A DNA stretch of 64,000 nt from Microbacterium schleiferi (GCF_020781975.1 NZ_JAJGNI010000005.1:181410-245409), one strand, 5' to 3'; positions 54,159-64,000 are shown, counted from the first letter of the stretch. Translations and numbers: made by a program. The notes: generated by a model from the letters alone, not told the origin.

Positions 54159-57100
54159 ATGAGCTACCCCCGCCCCTCCGCCTTCGGCCCCGCCGCTGAC
54201 GTTTCGCCGAGCCCGCGCTTTCCTGCGATTGAGCGCGACGTGCTCGCGTTCTGGAAGCAGGACGACACCTTCCGTGCGTCGATCGAGCAGCGCGACGGCG
54301 CACAGGAGTGGGTCTTCTACGACGGCCCGCCGTTCGCGAACGGACTCCCGCACTACGGGCACCTTCTCACGGGCTACGCGAAGGACCTCTTCCCGCGATT
54401 CCAGACCATGCGCGGCAAGAAGGTCGACCGCGTCTTTGGATGGGACACGCACGGCCTGCCCGCCGAGCTCGAGGCCATGAAGCAGCTCGGCATCACCGAG
54501 AAGGCCGAGATCGAACAGATGGGGATCGCCGCCTTCAACGCGAAGGCCCGCGAATCCGTGCTGACCTACACCCGCGAGTGGGAGGACTACGTCACCCGGC
54601 AGGCCCGGTGGGTCGACTTCGAACGCGGCTACAAGACGCTCGATGTCGGATACATGGAGTCCGTGCTCTGGGCTTTCAAGAGCCTCTACGACAAGGGGCT
54701 CGCGTACGAGGGCTACCGCGTGCTGCCGTATTGCTGGCGCGACGAGACCCCGCTCTCGAGCCACGAGCTGCGCATGGACGACGACGTCTACAAGATGCGC
54801 CAAGACCCCTCAGTCACCGTGACCTTCCCGCTGGTCGGCGCGAAGGCCGAGGCCCTCGGACTCACCGCTGTCCGCGCACTCGCGTGGACGACGACGCCGT
54901 GGACCCTGCCGACAAACCTCGCGCTCGCGGTGGGTCCCGACATCCGTTACGTCGTCCTGCCCGGTGGCCCGAACGGTGCGGCGGACGTCCACCGCACCCC
55001 TGGGGGAGCGGCTGACGACGCGGTCGAGACGATGGCGCACGAGTACCTGCTCGCCGAAGACCTGCTCGCCGGCTACGCGAAGGACCTGGGGTACGAGAGC
55101 CCAGAAGAAGCCCGTGCCGCTGTCTCCCGCAGCATCCTGGGTTCGGAGCTCGCGGGCGTCTCGTACGACAGGCTCTTCGACTACTACGCGGATGCCGAGA
55201 CCTGGGGCACCCAGAACGCGTGGCAGATCCTCGTCGACGATTACGTCACGACCAGCGACGGCACCGGCATCGTCCACCAGGCCCCGGCCTATGGTGAGGA
55301 TGACCAGCGGGTTTCGGAGGCTGCCGGCATCCCGACGATTCTCTCGCTCGACGAGGGTGGTCGCTTCCTGCCGCAGGTGACGGATGTCGCCGGGCAGCTG
55401 TGGATGGACGCCAACCGTCCCCTCATCCGCCTGCTGCGCGACGGCGGCCGGTTGCTGCGCGAGGCCAGCTACGAGCACTCCTACCCTCACTGCTGGCGGT
55501 GCCGGAACCCCCTCATCTACAAGGCAGTCTCGAGTTGGTTCGTGCGCGTGACCGAGATCAAGGATCGCCTGATCGAACTCAACGAGCAGATCACCTGGGC
55601 TCCCGAGAATGTCAAGCACGGCCAGTTCGGCAAGTGGCTCGAGGGCGCGCGCGACTGGTCGATCAGCCGCAACCGCTATTGGGGCTCTCCCATCCCGGTC
55701 TGGAAGAGCGACAACCCCGAATACCCGCGCGTCGATGCGTACGGGTCGCTCGAGGAGCTCGAGCGGGACTTCGGCACACTCCCACGAAACGAGGCAGGAG
55801 AGGTCGACCTGCACCGGCCGTACATCGACGACCTCACGCGCCCGAACCCCGACGACCCCACCGGTCAGTCGATGATGCGCCGCATCGAGGATGTCTTCGA
55901 TGTGTGGTTCGACTCGGGGTCGATGCCCTACGCGCAGGTGCACTACCCGTTCGAGAACCACGACTGGTTCGATGAGCACGCGCCCGCCGACTTCATCGTC
56001 GAGTACATCGGTCAGACCCGCGGCTGGTTCTACGTCATGCACGTGCTCTCGGGTGCCCTGTTCGACCGCCCGGCCTTCACCGGCGTGTCCTGTCACGGCA
56101 TCGTGCTGGGTTCGGACGGGCAGAAGATGTCGAAGTCGTTGCGCAACTACCCCGATGTATCGGAGGTCTTCGACCGCGATGGGTCGGACGCGATGCGCTG
56201 GTTCCTCATGTCGAGCTCGGTGCTGCGCGGCGGCAACCTCGTCGTCACCGAGGAAGGCATCCGTGCGGGAGTCCGCGAGTTCCTGCTGCCGCTGTGGAAC
56301 GCCTGGTACTTCTTCGCCACCTACGCCAACGCCGCTGCCGGTCCCAATGGCGCCGGCTACGAGGCGTCGTGGCGCACCGACTCGACCGATGTGCTCGACC
56401 GCTACATCCTGGCGCTTCTTGGAGACCTGGTTGCCGGTGTCGCTGCCGACCTCGAGGTACTGGACTCGACGAGCGCTGCCGAGAAGCTCCGCGATTTCGC
56501 CGAGGCGCTTACCAACTGGTACATCCGCCGTTCGCGCGACCGATTCTGGGAGGGCGTCACCGACGACCCGCGTTCCCGCGAGGCGTTCGACACCCTGTAC
56601 ACGGTCCTCGAGACCCTCACTCGCGTTGCTGCGCCGTTGATCCCGCTCGTCGCAGAGCGCGTCTGGCAGGGGCTCACCGGCGGACGCAGCGTCCACCTGC
56701 AGGACTGGCCGGATGCGGCATCCTTCGCGCCCGCTGCCGACATCCGCACCGCGATGGATGCCGTCCGCGAGGTATCCAGCGTCGCGAACGCGCTGCGCAA
56801 GAAGGAGGGCAAGCGCGTGCGCCTGCCGCTCTCGCGCCTCACGGTGGCTGTGACCGATGCCGCGGCCCTCGGCCAATTCGAGGGGATCCTGCGCGACGAG
56901 CTGAACGTCAAGAGCGTCGAACTCGTCGAGCTCACGGAAGGCCTGGCCGAGTCCTACGGCATCAGCCAGCGGCTCGCGGTCAACGCGCGGGCTGCGGGCC
57001 CGCGCCTTGGCAAGCAGGTGCAGCACGTCATCGCCGGCGCACGAGCCGGCCTCTGGAGCGAAGAAGATGGCGTGGTCGTCGTCGACGGGATCACGCTCGA

Positions 57101-57560
57101 GCCCGGCGAGTACGAACTCACCCTCGAAGCCGGGGGAGTAGCCGAGGGCACCGCGATCGCGCTTCTCGCGGCCGGAGGGTTCGTGCTGCTCGACACGACC
57201 ACCACGCCGGAACTGGAGGCCGAAGGGCTGGCGCGCGACGTCATCCGGGCTGTTCAAGACACGCGTAAGGCTGCGGGATTCGACGTCAGCGACCGCATCC
57301 GACTTCGGCTGCTCTTCCAGAACGCGGATGACGGCCACGCGGTCCAGTCCGCGTTCGAGGCTGCCGACGTTGCGGGGGAGACGCTCGCCGTCGACGCGCG
57401 GGTGCTGATCGCGGGGGAGCTCGACCCGGCCGATGCCGGCGGCGTGAACACGTTCTCTGCCGTCGCCGCGCGCGGGCACGGTGTGAACGTCGCGAAAGGA
57501 ACCTACGCGAACCGCGGTTCGTTCATGGTCGTGGTCGAGCGCATCGGAGGAGCAGCATGA
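54159..57560 (+). CDS. ileS: Isoleucine--tRNA ligase, eukaryotic-like (type 2)
   Basis: A 1133-residue class I synthetase. HIGH variant PHYGHLLTG (65-68), [12 protein letters not shown] nucleotide site and [13 protein letters not shown] near residue 656; the CP1 editing domain lies between. The [10 protein letters not shown] and [10 protein letters not shown] motifs and the long C-terminal region without the bacterial zinc finger mark the type 2 (eukaryotic-like) IleS usual in actinobacteria; such enzymes are less sensitive to mupirocin. Expression is controlled by the T-box just upstream. folC overlaps its stop by 4 bases. Confidence 0.97.
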   Translation: MSYPRPSAFGPAADVSPSPRFPAIERDVLAFWKQDDTFRASIEQRDGAQEWVFYDGPPFANGLPHYGHLLTGYAKDLFPRFQTMRGKKVDRVFGWDTHGLPAELEAMKQLGITEKAEIEQMGIAAFNAKARESVLTYTREWEDYVTRQARWVDFERGYKTLDVGYMESVLWAFKSLYDKGLAYEGYRVLPYCWRDETPLSSHELRMDDDVYKMRQDPSVTVTFPLVGAKAEALGLTAVRALAWTTTPWTLPTNLALAVGPDIRYVVLPGGPNGAADVHRTPGGAADDAVETMAHEYLLAEDLLAGYAKDLGYESPEEARAAVSRSILGSELAGVSYDRLFDYYADAETWGTQNAWQILVDDYVTTSDGTGIVHQAPAYGEDDQRVSEAAGIPTILSLDEGGRFLPQVTDVAGQLWMDANRPLIRLLRDGGRLLREASYEHSYPHCWRCRNPLIYKAVSSWFVRVTEIKDRLIELNEQITWAPENVKHGQFGKWLEGARDWSISRNRYWGSPIPVWKSDNPEYPRVDAYGSLEELERDFGTLPRNEAGEVDLHRPYIDDLTRPNPDDPTGQSMMRRIEDVFDVWFDSGSMPYAQVHYPFENHDWFDEHAPADFIVEYIGQTRGWFYVMHVLSGALFDRPAFTGVSCHGIVLGSDGQKMSKSLRNYPDVSEVFDRDGSDAMRWFLMSSSVLRGGNLVVTEEGIRAGVREFLLPLWNAWYFFATYANAAAGPNGAGYEASWRTDSTDVLDRYILALLGDLVAGVAADLEVLDSTSAAEKLRDFAEALTNWYIRRSRDRFWEGVTDDPRSREAFDTLYTVLETLTRVAAPLIPLVAERVWQGLTGGRSVHLQDWPDAASFAPAADIRTAMDAVREVSSVANALRKKEGKRVRLPLSRLTVAVTDAAALGQFEGILRDELNVKSVELVELTEGLAESYGISQRLAVNARAAGPRLGKQVQHVIAGARAGLWSEEDGVVVVDGITLEPGEYELTLEAGGVAEGTAIALLAAGGFVLLDTTTTPELEAEGLARDVIRAVQDTRKAAGFDVSDRIRLRLLFQNADDGHAVQSAFEAADVAGETLAVDARVLIAGELDPADAGGVNTFSAVAARGHGVNVAKGTYANRGSFMVVVERIGGAA

Positions 57561-58909
57561 ACGAGCGAGAGCGCGCAGACGCCGTCTACGACATCCTGCT
57601 GACCCGCCAGGGAGAGCAGTGGGTGCAACCGCGGATCGAGCGCACGCAGAAGCTGCTGGACTACCTCGACAACCCACAGCGCACGTACCGGGTCGTGCAC
57701 GTCACCGGAACGAATGGCAAGACCTCCACGAGCCGCATCATCGAGAGTCTCATCCGTGCCCACGGGCTGCGCACCGGAATGTTCACGAGCCCGCATCTCG
57801 AGCGATTCACCGAGCGCATCCTCATCGACGGCGAGCCGGTGACCGACGAGGCCCTCGTGGCGGCCTGGGACGAGATCGCACCCTTCATCGATCTCGTGGA
57901 TGCCGAACTCACGGCATCCGGTGATGCGGAACTCACCTTCTTCGAGCTGCTGACGGTGCTGGCCTTCGTCGTGTGCGCTGACGCGCCCGTCGATGTGCTG
58001 GTGCTCGAGGTCGGGATGGGCGGACTGTGGGACTCCACGAACACTGCCGATGGCGATGTCGCCGTGTTCGCGCCCATCGACCTGGACCATGCCGCGCGGC
58101 TGGGCGACACGATCGAGCAGATCGCCACCGTGAAGGCTGGGATCATCAAGGAGGCTGCGGCTGTCGTTTCTGCCCGGCAGGCGCCGTCAGCTGAGGCGGT
58201 CCTGCGCGGACAGTCCGGACGACGAGACGCGACGTTTGCTATCGAAGGCGACCAGTTCGCGCTGCAGAAGTCTGCCCTCGCCGTCGGCGGTCAGCTGATT
58301 TCGGTCCGCGGGCTGGCCGGCGAGTACCCCGATCTTTATCTTCCGCTGTACGGATCGCACCAGGGTTTCAACGCAGCCCTCGCCATCGCGGCTGTAGAGG
58401 CCCTGATCGGCGGCGGGCAGCAGCCCATCGCTTCTGATGTGCTCGTGGAAGGTCTGTCCAGTGTCACGTCTCCGGGGCGGCTCCAACTCGTCGGAACGGA
58501 CCCGACTGTGCTCGTGGATGCTGCACACAACCCCCACGGCGCGCGAGCTCTCGCCCAGGCACTCGGCGAATCCTTCGACTTCGACGAGTGGGGAGTGGTC
58601 GTCGGCATCCTCTCGGACAAGGACGCCGACGGTATCGTCACTGCACTGAGTGAGGTAGCCGCAGAGTTCTTCGTCACCGCGCCCGACTCGGACCGCGCAA
58701 CGGATGCCGATGCGCTGGCCGACCTGCTCGAAGCCCGAGGTCTTCCCGCAGCCGTCTTCCCCGAGCTGGAATCTGCTGCCGAGGCTGCACGGTCGTGGGC
58801 GAGCGCAGCGCCGCGGCGCGCCGTCATCATCACCGGCTCGGTAGTCCTCGCCGGCGAAGCGATCACGCTCTCGGCAGACAATGAGTGGAAAGCGGGGTCA
58901 GGCGCGTGA
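57557..58909 (+). CDS. folC: Bifunctional folylpolyglutamate/dihydrofolate synthase
   Basis: Adds glutamate to dihydropteroate and folates. 450 residues with the P-loop GTNGKTS (51-57), the [14 protein letters not shown] substrate motif and the GIIKEAA lysine region, and the ligase domain with DAAHNPHGA. Mur-ligase fold. ATGA overlap with ileS, GTGA overlap with the DUF4233 gene: one operon ileS-folC-DUF4233-ndk. Confidence 0.94.
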   Translation: MNERERADAVYDILLTRQGEQWVQPRIERTQKLLDYLDNPQRTYRVVHVTGTNGKTSTSRIIESLIRAHGLRTGMFTSPHLERFTERILIDGEPVTDEALVAAWDEIAPFIDLVDAELTASGDAELTFFELLTVLAFVVCADAPVDVLVLEVGMGGLWDSTNTADGDVAVFAPIDLDHAARLGDTIEQIATVKAGIIKEAAAVVSARQAPSAEAVLRGQSGRRDATFAIEGDQFALQKSALAVGGQLISVRGLAGEYPDLYLPLYGSHQGFNAALAIAAVEALIGGGQQPIASDVLVEGLSSVTSPGRLQLVGTDPTVLVDAAHNPHGARALAQALGESFDFDEWGVVVGILSDKDADGIVTALSEVAAEFFVTAPDSDRATDADALADLLEARGLPAAVFPELESAAEAARSWASAAPRRAVIITGSVVLAGEAITLSADNEWKAGSGA

Positions 58910-59322
58910 GCGCGGACGAGCCCGCGGCGCCCCGCCGCCCCCGCCGCACCCGCGGTGCTCGCGAGTCCCTCGGGTCGGTCGTTCTCGGCTTCGAGTCGAT
59001 CATCGTGTTCCTCGGCGGCCTTGTCGTCTACGGCCTTCGTGTGCTGCCCGACGGGATCGAGCCGTGGTGGGGGATCGTTGCCGGGTCCGTGCTTGCACTG
59101 GTGATGGTCGTCATAGCTGGACTCCTCCGCCACTCCTGGGCAATCGCGGTGGGCTGGGCTCTTCAGGTGGTCGTTCTGCTCGGCGGCTTTCTGGTGCCGG
59201 CCCTCGTCGTCGTCGCGATCATTTTCGGTGGCATGTGGGCGTATGCGACGATCAAAGGGGCATCTCTCGATGCTCGCAACGCCCGACGCGCGGCACCCCC
59301 CGAACCCTCGAACGGAGAATAA
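58906..59322 (+). CDS. DUF4233 membrane protein
   Basis: A 138-residue protein with about three to four membrane helices (SLGSVVLGFESIIVFLGGLVVYGL, SVLALVMVVIAGLL, VVLLGGFLVPALVVVAIIFG). DUF4233 is almost always between folC and ndk in actinobacteria. Function unknown. GTG start overlaps the folC stop. Confidence 0.88.
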   Translation: MSADEPAAPRRPRRTRGARESLGSVVLGFESIIVFLGGLVVYGLRVLPDGIEPWWGIVAGSVLALVMVVIAGLLRHSWAIAVGWALQVVVLLGGFLVPALVVVAIIFGGMWAYATIKGASLDARNARRAAPPEPSNGE

Positions 59323-59324
59323 CG

Positions 59325-59741
59325 ATGTCGACCGAAGAGACCCTCGTTCTGGTGAAGCCCGACGGTGTAGCGAGGGGCCTGACCGGCTCGATCCTCGCGC
59401 GCATCGAAGCGAAGGGATACGCCCTCGTCGACATCCGTTTGGTCGAACCCGACCGCGATCGGCTCGAGAAGCACTACGCCGAGCACGCCGGGAAGCCGTT
59501 CTATGAGCCCCTTCTCGAGTTCATGATGTCCGGTCCGTCGGTGGCCATTCGTCTCGCCGGCAATCGGGTGATCGAAGGCTTCCGGTCTTTGGCAGGCACC
59601 ACCGACCCCACGACGGCAGCGCCGGGAACGATTCGCGGCGACTTCGGCCGCGACTGGGGGCTGGCAGTCCAGCAGAACCTCGTCCACGGCTCTGACAGCC
59701 CCGAGTCTGCCGCGCGCGAGCTCGAGATCTGGTTCGGTTAA
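59325..59741 (+). CDS. ndk: Nucleoside diphosphate kinase
   Basis: Transfers the gamma-phosphate between nucleotides via a phospho-histidine. 138 residues; KPDGVARG (K11), RVIEGFRSLAGTTDP, and the catalytic histidine H121 in NLVHGSDS. GGAGAA precedes the ATG. Last gene of the ileS-folC unit. Confidence 0.96.
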   Translation: MSTEETLVLVKPDGVARGLTGSILARIEAKGYALVDIRLVEPDRDRLEKHYAEHAGKPFYEPLLEFMMSGPSVAIRLAGNRVIEGFRSLAGTTDPTTAAPGTIRGDFGRDWGLAVQQNLVHGSDSPESAARELEIWFG

Positions 59742-59780
59742 CGACTCGGCGGCGCTGCTCAGCGGGATCCATGGGATTCG

Positions 59781-60191
59781 TCATGGTGCGACGGTGAATT
59801 CGACCGCCGCCGAGGCGCACGACGCGCCCTCGGGACACGTTGCGATGTCCCAGTAGTTCGAGATCGACGCTACGGCCCGCCCCGGGCGGATCGTCGGTGG
59901 GACAGTGATGGACACCGCGAACGACCCGTCCGGGTCCGGCGTGACACGCGCTTGCGCGAGCGGAATCGTCTCGCCGACCGGCTGGATTCGCACGGTCAGC
60001 TCCGCGCCGGCGGGGAGGGGGCAAGCATCCGTGGTAGAGACTGTCACGATTCTGCCTGGCCTCGGGTTGTCGGGATCGACGGTCAGGGTCGGGACGCACA
60101 CCGTGGATGGAGCGCTCAGGCATGACGTCAACGGTGCGCACACGACAACGAGGAGCATCGCCATGACTCCAATGCTGACGCGCCGATTCAT
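59781..60191 (-). CDS. Hypothetical secreted lipoprotein-like protein
   Basis: A 136-residue protein with an N-terminal signal peptide ending in the lipobox-like APLTSC. The mature part is strand-rich and Pro/Thr-rich (PTLTVDPDNPRPGRIVTVSTTDACPLP, then CPEGASC), perhaps an Ig-like fold with disulfides. No family recognised. Confidence 0.65.
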   Translation of the reverse strand: MNRRVSIGVMAMLLVVVCAPLTSCLSAPSTVCVPTLTVDPDNPRPGRIVTVSTTDACPLPAGAELTVRIQPVGETIPLAQARVTPDPDGSFAVSITVPPTIRPGRAVASISNYWDIATCPEGASCASAAVEFTVAP

Positions 60192-60203
60192 GGCGCCACG
60201 TTA
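60192..60203 (-). promoter_or_regulatory. Leaderless-type promoter of the 59781 lipoprotein
   Basis: On the minus strand TAACGT (60203-60198), GGCGCC, ATG: 6-nt spacer. Confidence 0.45.
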
Positions 60204-60243
60204 GGCCTGCGCGCCCCGACCCGTCCAGCGGCGCGGCGTGATT

Positions 60244-60852
60244 CTAGAGACCGAAGATGTTGGTCAGAGCCCGTGTCGGTGCCAGCTGCGCGACGATGAC
60301 GATGATGCCGTAACTCACGATTGTCGCCAGCGGTACCCACCTCATGAGACCGCGCGAGAACCGCAGCAGGCCGGGCGATGTTCCAAAGGCGCCCGAGCGC
60401 ATGGCGTGGACGGTGACGGCGTAGAACGTCGGAATCGTCACGCTCCACGTGACCATACACCAGGGGCACAGGGTGCCGAGAACGAACAGGCTCTGGCTGA
60501 TGAGCCAGATCACGAAACCGAACGCGAACAGCATCCCTGCCCAGAAAAGCAGCCAGAACCAGCGGGCAAAGCGTGCGCCGGCCAGCAGCGCGGCTCCCAC
60601 GACGATCGGTGCCACCCAGCCGGCGAGCCCGAGGATCGGGTTGGGGAAGCCGAAGACACTTCCCTGCCACGACTGCAGATTCGCCGTGCACTGCACCAGG
60701 ATGCTGAAGTCGCAGGACGCTGTCGCATCCGGGTCTGCCAGAAGGTGGAATCGCTCGACGGTCAGGCTGAACGCGGCGTACCAACCGATGACACCGGCGA
60801 GGATGAGCCAGACGGCAAGGCCGATGGGTCGACGAGCGGATGCTGCGGGCAT
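60244..60852 (-). CDS. Vitamin K epoxide reductase family protein
   Basis: A 202-residue membrane protein with four to five helices. The loop cysteines C47 and C55 and the active-site CxxC C129-P-W-C132 (TLCPWCMVT) match bacterial VKOR, which reoxidises periplasmic disulfide catalysts via quinones. No thioredoxin domain is fused here; the partner thiol oxidase must be elsewhere. A CAGAAT box 6 nt before the ATG is the possible promoter. Confidence 0.88.
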   Translation of the reverse strand: MPAASARRPIGLAVWLILAGVIGWYAAFSLTVERFHLLADPDATASCDFSILVQCTANLQSWQGSVFGFPNPILGLAGWVAPIVVGAALLAGARFARWFWLLFWAGMLFAFGFVIWLISQSLFVLGTLCPWCMVTWSVTIPTFYAVTVHAMRSGAFGTSPGLLRFSRGLMRWVPLATIVSYGIIVIVAQLAPTRALTNIFGL

Positions 60853-60858
60853 GCGTCA

Positions 60859-60864
60859 ATTCTG
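60859..60864 (-). promoter_or_regulatory. Possible promoter box of the VKOR gene
   Basis: CAGAAT on the minus strand, 6 nt before the ATG at 60852; weaker match than the neighbours. Confidence 0.3.
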
Positions 60865-60939
60865 GCATCCGTCTTCTTAGGAGACGCCTGAAAAGCGCGG
60901 GTCATCCGAACCAATGGAGTGTTTGTGCTCCGATAGTGC

Positions 60940-61121
60940 GATAATTGCCGGGACGAGTCCGCGGCCGCGCCGCGCGACATGTCGTCACAGACTTCCGGGC
61001 AATGGCTGCCCGTCGCAGCGTGAGCTTCGAGCCTGCTGCACACCGAGTTGATGAGCGACCTCCGGGTCGCGGAGATGTCGTCGGGCGACGCGCGGGGTCG
61101 CTCGGCAAGGAGTACGCCGAC
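60940..61121 (+). promoter_or_regulatory. rne promoter region and long leader
   Basis: A possible -10 box GATAAT (60940-60945) gives a leader of about 170 nt before the rne ATG, rich in GC hairpins (CGCGGCCGCG near 60960). RNase E of enterobacteria regulates its own mRNA through such a leader; here this is inference only. Confidence 0.4.
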
Positions 61122-63587
61122 ATGGGCGATGAGAACGATGTACAGAACACGATCGATGCCGACACGGAAGGCACACGAGACGACCTGACCGAGTCCTCCA
61201 TCGCCGCCGAGACCGAGGAGCAGACTGCCTCGCAAGACGAGTCGACGGAGTCGGCGCCGGCTGAACACGATCCGGCTGCCGTTCCCGAGGCTGAGACGCC
61301 GGAGGGCGCGGTCGACGCGGAGCAGCCGGCAGCACCGGACACCGAGGTCGAGGATGCTGCACCTGCTGACGAGCAGATCGACTCCGCCAGTGACGAGAAC
61401 GCCGCAGCATCCGAGCCGCAGCACGATGGTGCGGCACCGGAGCAGTCAGCTGCCGAGTCGGAGAGCGACGAGGCTGAGACTCCCGCCGAGCCGGACAGCA
61501 ACGACGAGGCTCAGGCGGCCGACGAGCCGGCGGGCCCGCCCACTGCCGTCAGTCTGGGGCTGCTGCCCGAGAACTTCGTGTCGTCGGTCTCGACGGCGCT
61601 GATGTTCTATGCGCCCGAGATCACGCCTCTTCCCGCACTTCCTGAGGACGAGCCTGACGACTCCGAGCCCTCCGGATCATCGCGGCGCCGCAATCGTCGC
61701 CGCGGTGGGGGAGAGTCCCGCGAGGACAACAGGTCTAACGGATCGCGTCAGCGTCAGGCTGAAGTGATCACCGAGCCGCAGCGGATCAAGGGGTCGACCC
61801 GTCTCGAAGCCAAGAAGCAGCGCCGTCGTGACGGGCGCGAAGCGGGCCGCCGCCGCACCGTCGTAACCGAAGCCGAGTTCTTGGCGCGCCGCGAAGCCGT
61901 CGACCGCGTGATGGTTGTGCGTTCGAAGAACGGACGGGTCCAGATCGGGGTGCTCGAAGACAACGTGCTCGTCGAGCACTACGTTGCTCGCAGTCAGGAT
62001 GCCTCCCTCATCGGCAACGTCTACCTCGGGCGCGTCCAGAATGTGCTCCCCAGCATGGAGGCAGCCTTCGTTGACATCGGTCGGGGCCGCAATGCGGTGC
62101 TCTACTCCGGCGAGGTGGATTGGGACTCGGTCGAGACCGGCAACCAGCCGCGACGCATCGAGCTTGCGCTGAAGTCGGGCGACAAGGTCCTCGTTCAGGT
62201 AACGAAGGATCCGGTCGGACACAAGGGTGCGCGTCTCACGAGCCAGATCTCCCTGCCCGGCCGCTACCTGGTCTACGTGCCCGGCGGCGCGATGAACGGC
62301 ATTTCCCGCAAGCTCCCCGACACCGAGCGCGCGCGGCTGAAGAAGATCCTCAAGGAGGTTCTCCCCGAGTCATCGGGCGTCATCGTGCGCACCGCGGCCG
62401 AAGGGGCCACCGAAGATCAGTTGACGCGTGACGTGCAGCGCTTGACCGCGCAGTGGGAGCACATCAACCGCCAGGTCGAGACCACCGGTGCTCCGGCGCT
62501 GCTGCACTCCGAACCCGACCTGCTGGTCAAGATCGTCCGTGACGTATTCAACGAGGACTTCTCGCGGATGCTCATCCAGGGTGAAGATGCCCTCCACACC
62601 ATTTCGCGCTACCTCGAAGGCGTCGCGCCCGACCTGCTCGAGCGTGTGTCGGCTTACGAGGGTGACACCGATCCGTTCGACGAATTCCGGATCACGGAGC
62701 AGATCGAGAAGGCGCTGGACCGAAAGGTGTGGCTCCCCTCGGGCGGTTCGCTCGTGATCGACCGCACCGAGGCGATGACGGTCATCGACGTCAACACAGG
62801 AAAGTTCGTCGGCTCCGGCGGCAATCTTGAAGAGACAGTGACCAAGAACAACCTTGAAGCCGCTGAGGAGATCGTTCGTCAGCTGAGGCTGCGCGACATC
62901 GGTGGCATCATCGTTGTCGACTTCATCGACATGGTGCTCGAATCGAACCGCGACCTGGTGCTACGTCGCCTGGTGGAATGTCTGAGTCGGGATCGGACGA
63001 AGCACCAGGTGGCTGAGGTCACGTCCCTTGGCCTCGTCCAGATGACCCGAAAGAAGCTCGGCCTCGGCTTGCTGGAGACCTTCAGTGAACCGTGCGAGGT
63101 CTGCGCGGGTCGAGGGGTCATCGTTCATCACGATCCTGTCGTCAAGCACCGCACCGCGGCTTCCGGCAATGGTTCGCCGCGTCGGAGCCGAGGCGCGGCT
63201 TCCGGGAACGGTTCGTCCTCTTCCTCGTCGTCGTCTCAGGCGGGCAACGGCACGCACGTCATCACAGAGGGCGTGAAGTCGGCCCTCGCGCAGATCGCGG
63301 CATCCACGATTCACGCCCCCGTCGATGCGGCGGCCGTCGAGGAAGTCGTTGTGGCGGCGGTTCAGGAGGCGAGTGAGCCGGCCCCCGAGAAGCCCAAGCG
63401 TCGCAAGAAGAAGGCAGAAGCCGAGAAGCCCAAGTCCGAGAAGGAACTGCTCCTGGATTCTGTGCTCAACGCCCTACCCGAGCCGAAGGCCCCCGGCCAG
63501 GGACGCGGGCGGCGTCGTGTGACGACTGCCGCGCTGACAGGAACTCCCGTTTCTGCGACGCCAGCAGGGTCGGACGACGAGTCCTGA
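61122..63587 (+). CDS. rne: Ribonuclease E/G family protein
   Basis: An 821-residue endoribonuclease. A long acidic N-terminal extension (about 200 residues, Glu/Ala/Asp-rich) and a basic linker precede the S1 domain (from about residue 263), the DNase I-like catalytic part with VIDVNTGK, and the zinc-link CEVCAGRG near residue 658. The C-terminal 150 residues are low complexity, Ser/Gly then Lys-rich (RRKKKAEAEKPK). Architecture equals actinobacterial RNase E/G. ATG 61122 chosen because AAGGAG is 9 bases before it. Confidence 0.94.
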   Translation: MGDENDVQNTIDADTEGTRDDLTESSIAAETEEQTASQDESTESAPAEHDPAAVPEAETPEGAVDAEQPAAPDTEVEDAAPADEQIDSASDENAAASEPQHDGAAPEQSAAESESDEAETPAEPDSNDEAQAADEPAGPPTAVSLGLLPENFVSSVSTALMFYAPEITPLPALPEDEPDDSEPSGSSRRRNRRRGGGESREDNRSNGSRQRQAEVITEPQRIKGSTRLEAKKQRRRDGREAGRRRTVVTEAEFLARREAVDRVMVVRSKNGRVQIGVLEDNVLVEHYVARSQDASLIGNVYLGRVQNVLPSMEAAFVDIGRGRNAVLYSGEVDWDSVETGNQPRRIELALKSGDKVLVQVTKDPVGHKGARLTSQISLPGRYLVYVPGGAMNGISRKLPDTERARLKKILKEVLPESSGVIVRTAAEGATEDQLTRDVQRLTAQWEHINRQVETTGAPALLHSEPDLLVKIVRDVFNEDFSRMLIQGEDALHTISRYLEGVAPDLLERVSAYEGDTDPFDEFRITEQIEKALDRKVWLPSGGSLVIDRTEAMTVIDVNTGKFVGSGGNLEETVTKNNLEAAEEIVRQLRLRDIGGIIVVDFIDMVLESNRDLVLRRLVECLSRDRTKHQVAEVTSLGLVQMTRKKLGLGLLETFSEPCEVCAGRGVIVHHDPVVKHRTAASGNGSPRRSRGAASGNGSSSSSSSSQAGNGTHVITEGVKSALAQIAASTIHAPVDAAAVEEVVVAAVQEASEPAPEKPKRRKKKAEAEKPKSEKELLLDSVLNALPEPKAPGQGRGRRRVTTAALTGTPVSATPAGSDDES

Positions 63588-63596
63588 CCGTCGTCC

Positions 63597-63872
63597 CTAC
63601 GTGCCCTGACGGCGCTCACGTGCCGTCACACGCAGCCCCGACGCGATGAGCGCGCGAACCAGCGTGTGACCGTCGACGGGCCGCGCTCCGGCCGCCACGA
63701 GCCTCGCGTGCGCCTCGGCGGGAACGTCGTAGTGATCACGGTCGAAACCGCGGCGCGGGATGTCGTTTTGCTCCGCGAAGTCATGGAGCTCGGCGAGGTC
63801 AGTGTCGCTGATCAGGTGCGACCACAACCGGCCGTGCGCCGGCCAGCGGGGGTCGTCGATCAGAATCGTCAC
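63597..63872 (-). CDS. DUF4031 family protein
   Basis: A 91-residue small protein of the DUF4031 family: ILIDDPRWPAHGRLWSHLISD, PRRGFDRDHYDVP, HTLVRALIASGLR. The His and Asp pattern may be a metal site; function unknown. GTG start supported by TATGAT 6 nt upstream. Convergent with rne. Confidence 0.85.
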   Translation of the reverse strand: MTILIDDPRWPAHGRLWSHLISDTDLAELHDFAEQNDIPRRGFDRDHYDVPAEAHARLVAAGARPVDGHTLVRALIASGLRVTARERRQGT

Positions 63873-63884
63873 GCGCCGATCATA
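63873..63884 (-). promoter_or_regulatory. Leaderless-type promoter of the DUF4031 gene
   Basis: On the minus strand TATGAT (63884-63879), CGGCGC, GTG: 6-nt spacer. Confidence 0.5.
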
Positions 63885-63927
63885 GGTGCTGGCCGACTGA
63901 GGTCGTCGGCGATGAGGGCCGCTCGCC

Positions 63928-63986
63928 TTGCCTCACGTCAAGATGTCCGGGTGTGATTCGTGGTTGCCTCACGTGAAATGTCCGCG
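63928..63986. repeat. Imperfect direct repeat near the window end
   Basis: TTGCCTCACGTCAAGATGTC (from 63928) and TTGCCTCACGTGAAATGTCC (from 63964) are two nearly identical units, 36 bases apart, in non-coding sequence after the DUF4031 promoter. They could mark the edge of a mobile element beyond the window, but nothing inside confirms it. Confidence 0.45.
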
Positions 63987-64000
63987 TGGGTCATGCGGCG

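Noticed and set aside
54810..57677. 955-codon open frame antisense to ileS
   Set aside because: Mirror of a confident ileS; composition is Arg/Val/Asp-rich without domain signatures.

Overview
The window is GC-rich, densely packed actinobacterial chromosome. Gene content points to the Microbacteriaceae (Microbacterium-like): an iscS-mnmA-ligA-gatCAB order, clpS-DUF2017 and tig-clpP1-clpP2-clpX clusters, a T-box ahead of ileS, an archaeal-type valS, truncated hemoglobin O, an RNase E/G with acidic and basic extensions, and many genes whose start codon lies only 6-7 nt after a -10-like box. Assignment is from protein sequence and synteny alone.

Layout. 1-4345: tRNA 2-thiouridylation (cysteine desulfurase end, mnmA), DNA ligase ligA, a DUF4262 gene. 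4357-6590: fadD-like acyl-CoA ligase and a TetR-like protein lacking its DNA-binding half. 6686-10037: gatC-gatA-gatB. 10086-13011: DUF2202 lipoprotein under a CsoR-like operator, dinB, a GerW-like protein and a small P-loop kinase. 13033-15085: DUF2017, clpS, a zincin, tRNA-Arg, orn, tRNA-His. 15093-19297: yczE/MocR divergent pair, msrA, an ssb paralogue with a hairpin-rich leader, a lipoprotein. 19339-24833: ettA, two thioesterases, an unknown gene, an APC permease. 24853-32538, mostly minus strand: flavin dehydrogenase, glbO, mscS, an ABC-2 exporter pair, pepN. 32694-34431: a BCCT carrier gene broken by an internal deletion. 34458-38732: rpiB, Fpg/Nei glycosylase, PaiB-like protein, amidohydrolase, gamma carbonic anhydrase. 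38859-39287: tRNA-Gly and tRNA-Pro. 39358-43676: tig, clpP1, clpP2, clpX. 43733-48602: reductase-like gene, M3 peptidase, ArsR regulator and its MFS exporter. 48611-53925: valS, a DUF559 gene between short repeats, acetyltransferase, pentapeptide protein. 53946-59741: T-box, ileS, folC, DUF4233, ndk. 59781-63872: lipoprotein, VKOR protein, rne, DUF4031. The last 75 bases carry an imperfect direct repeat of unknown origin.

The genes are largely housekeeping: translation quality (GatCAB, IleS, ValS, EttA, MnmA), protein folding and turnover (trigger factor, ClpP1P2/ClpX/ClpS, PepN, M3 peptidase), DNA repair (LigA, Pol IV, Fpg/Nei, SSB) and RNA decay (RNase E/G, Orn). I saw no prophage, CRISPR array, biosynthetic gene cluster, defence island or complete insertion sequence. 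The most informative unusual signals are regulatory: the recurring -10-N6/7-start arrangement, the CsoR-like operator at a DUF2202 gene, the AT-rich TTTGCAA array between the M3 peptidase and arsR, an inverted repeat in the dinB promoter, and the ileS T-box. Structural oddities are the deleted BCCT gene, the headless TetR-like protein, a partial copy of the tRNA-Gly 3' end, and the repeats around the DUF559 gene.
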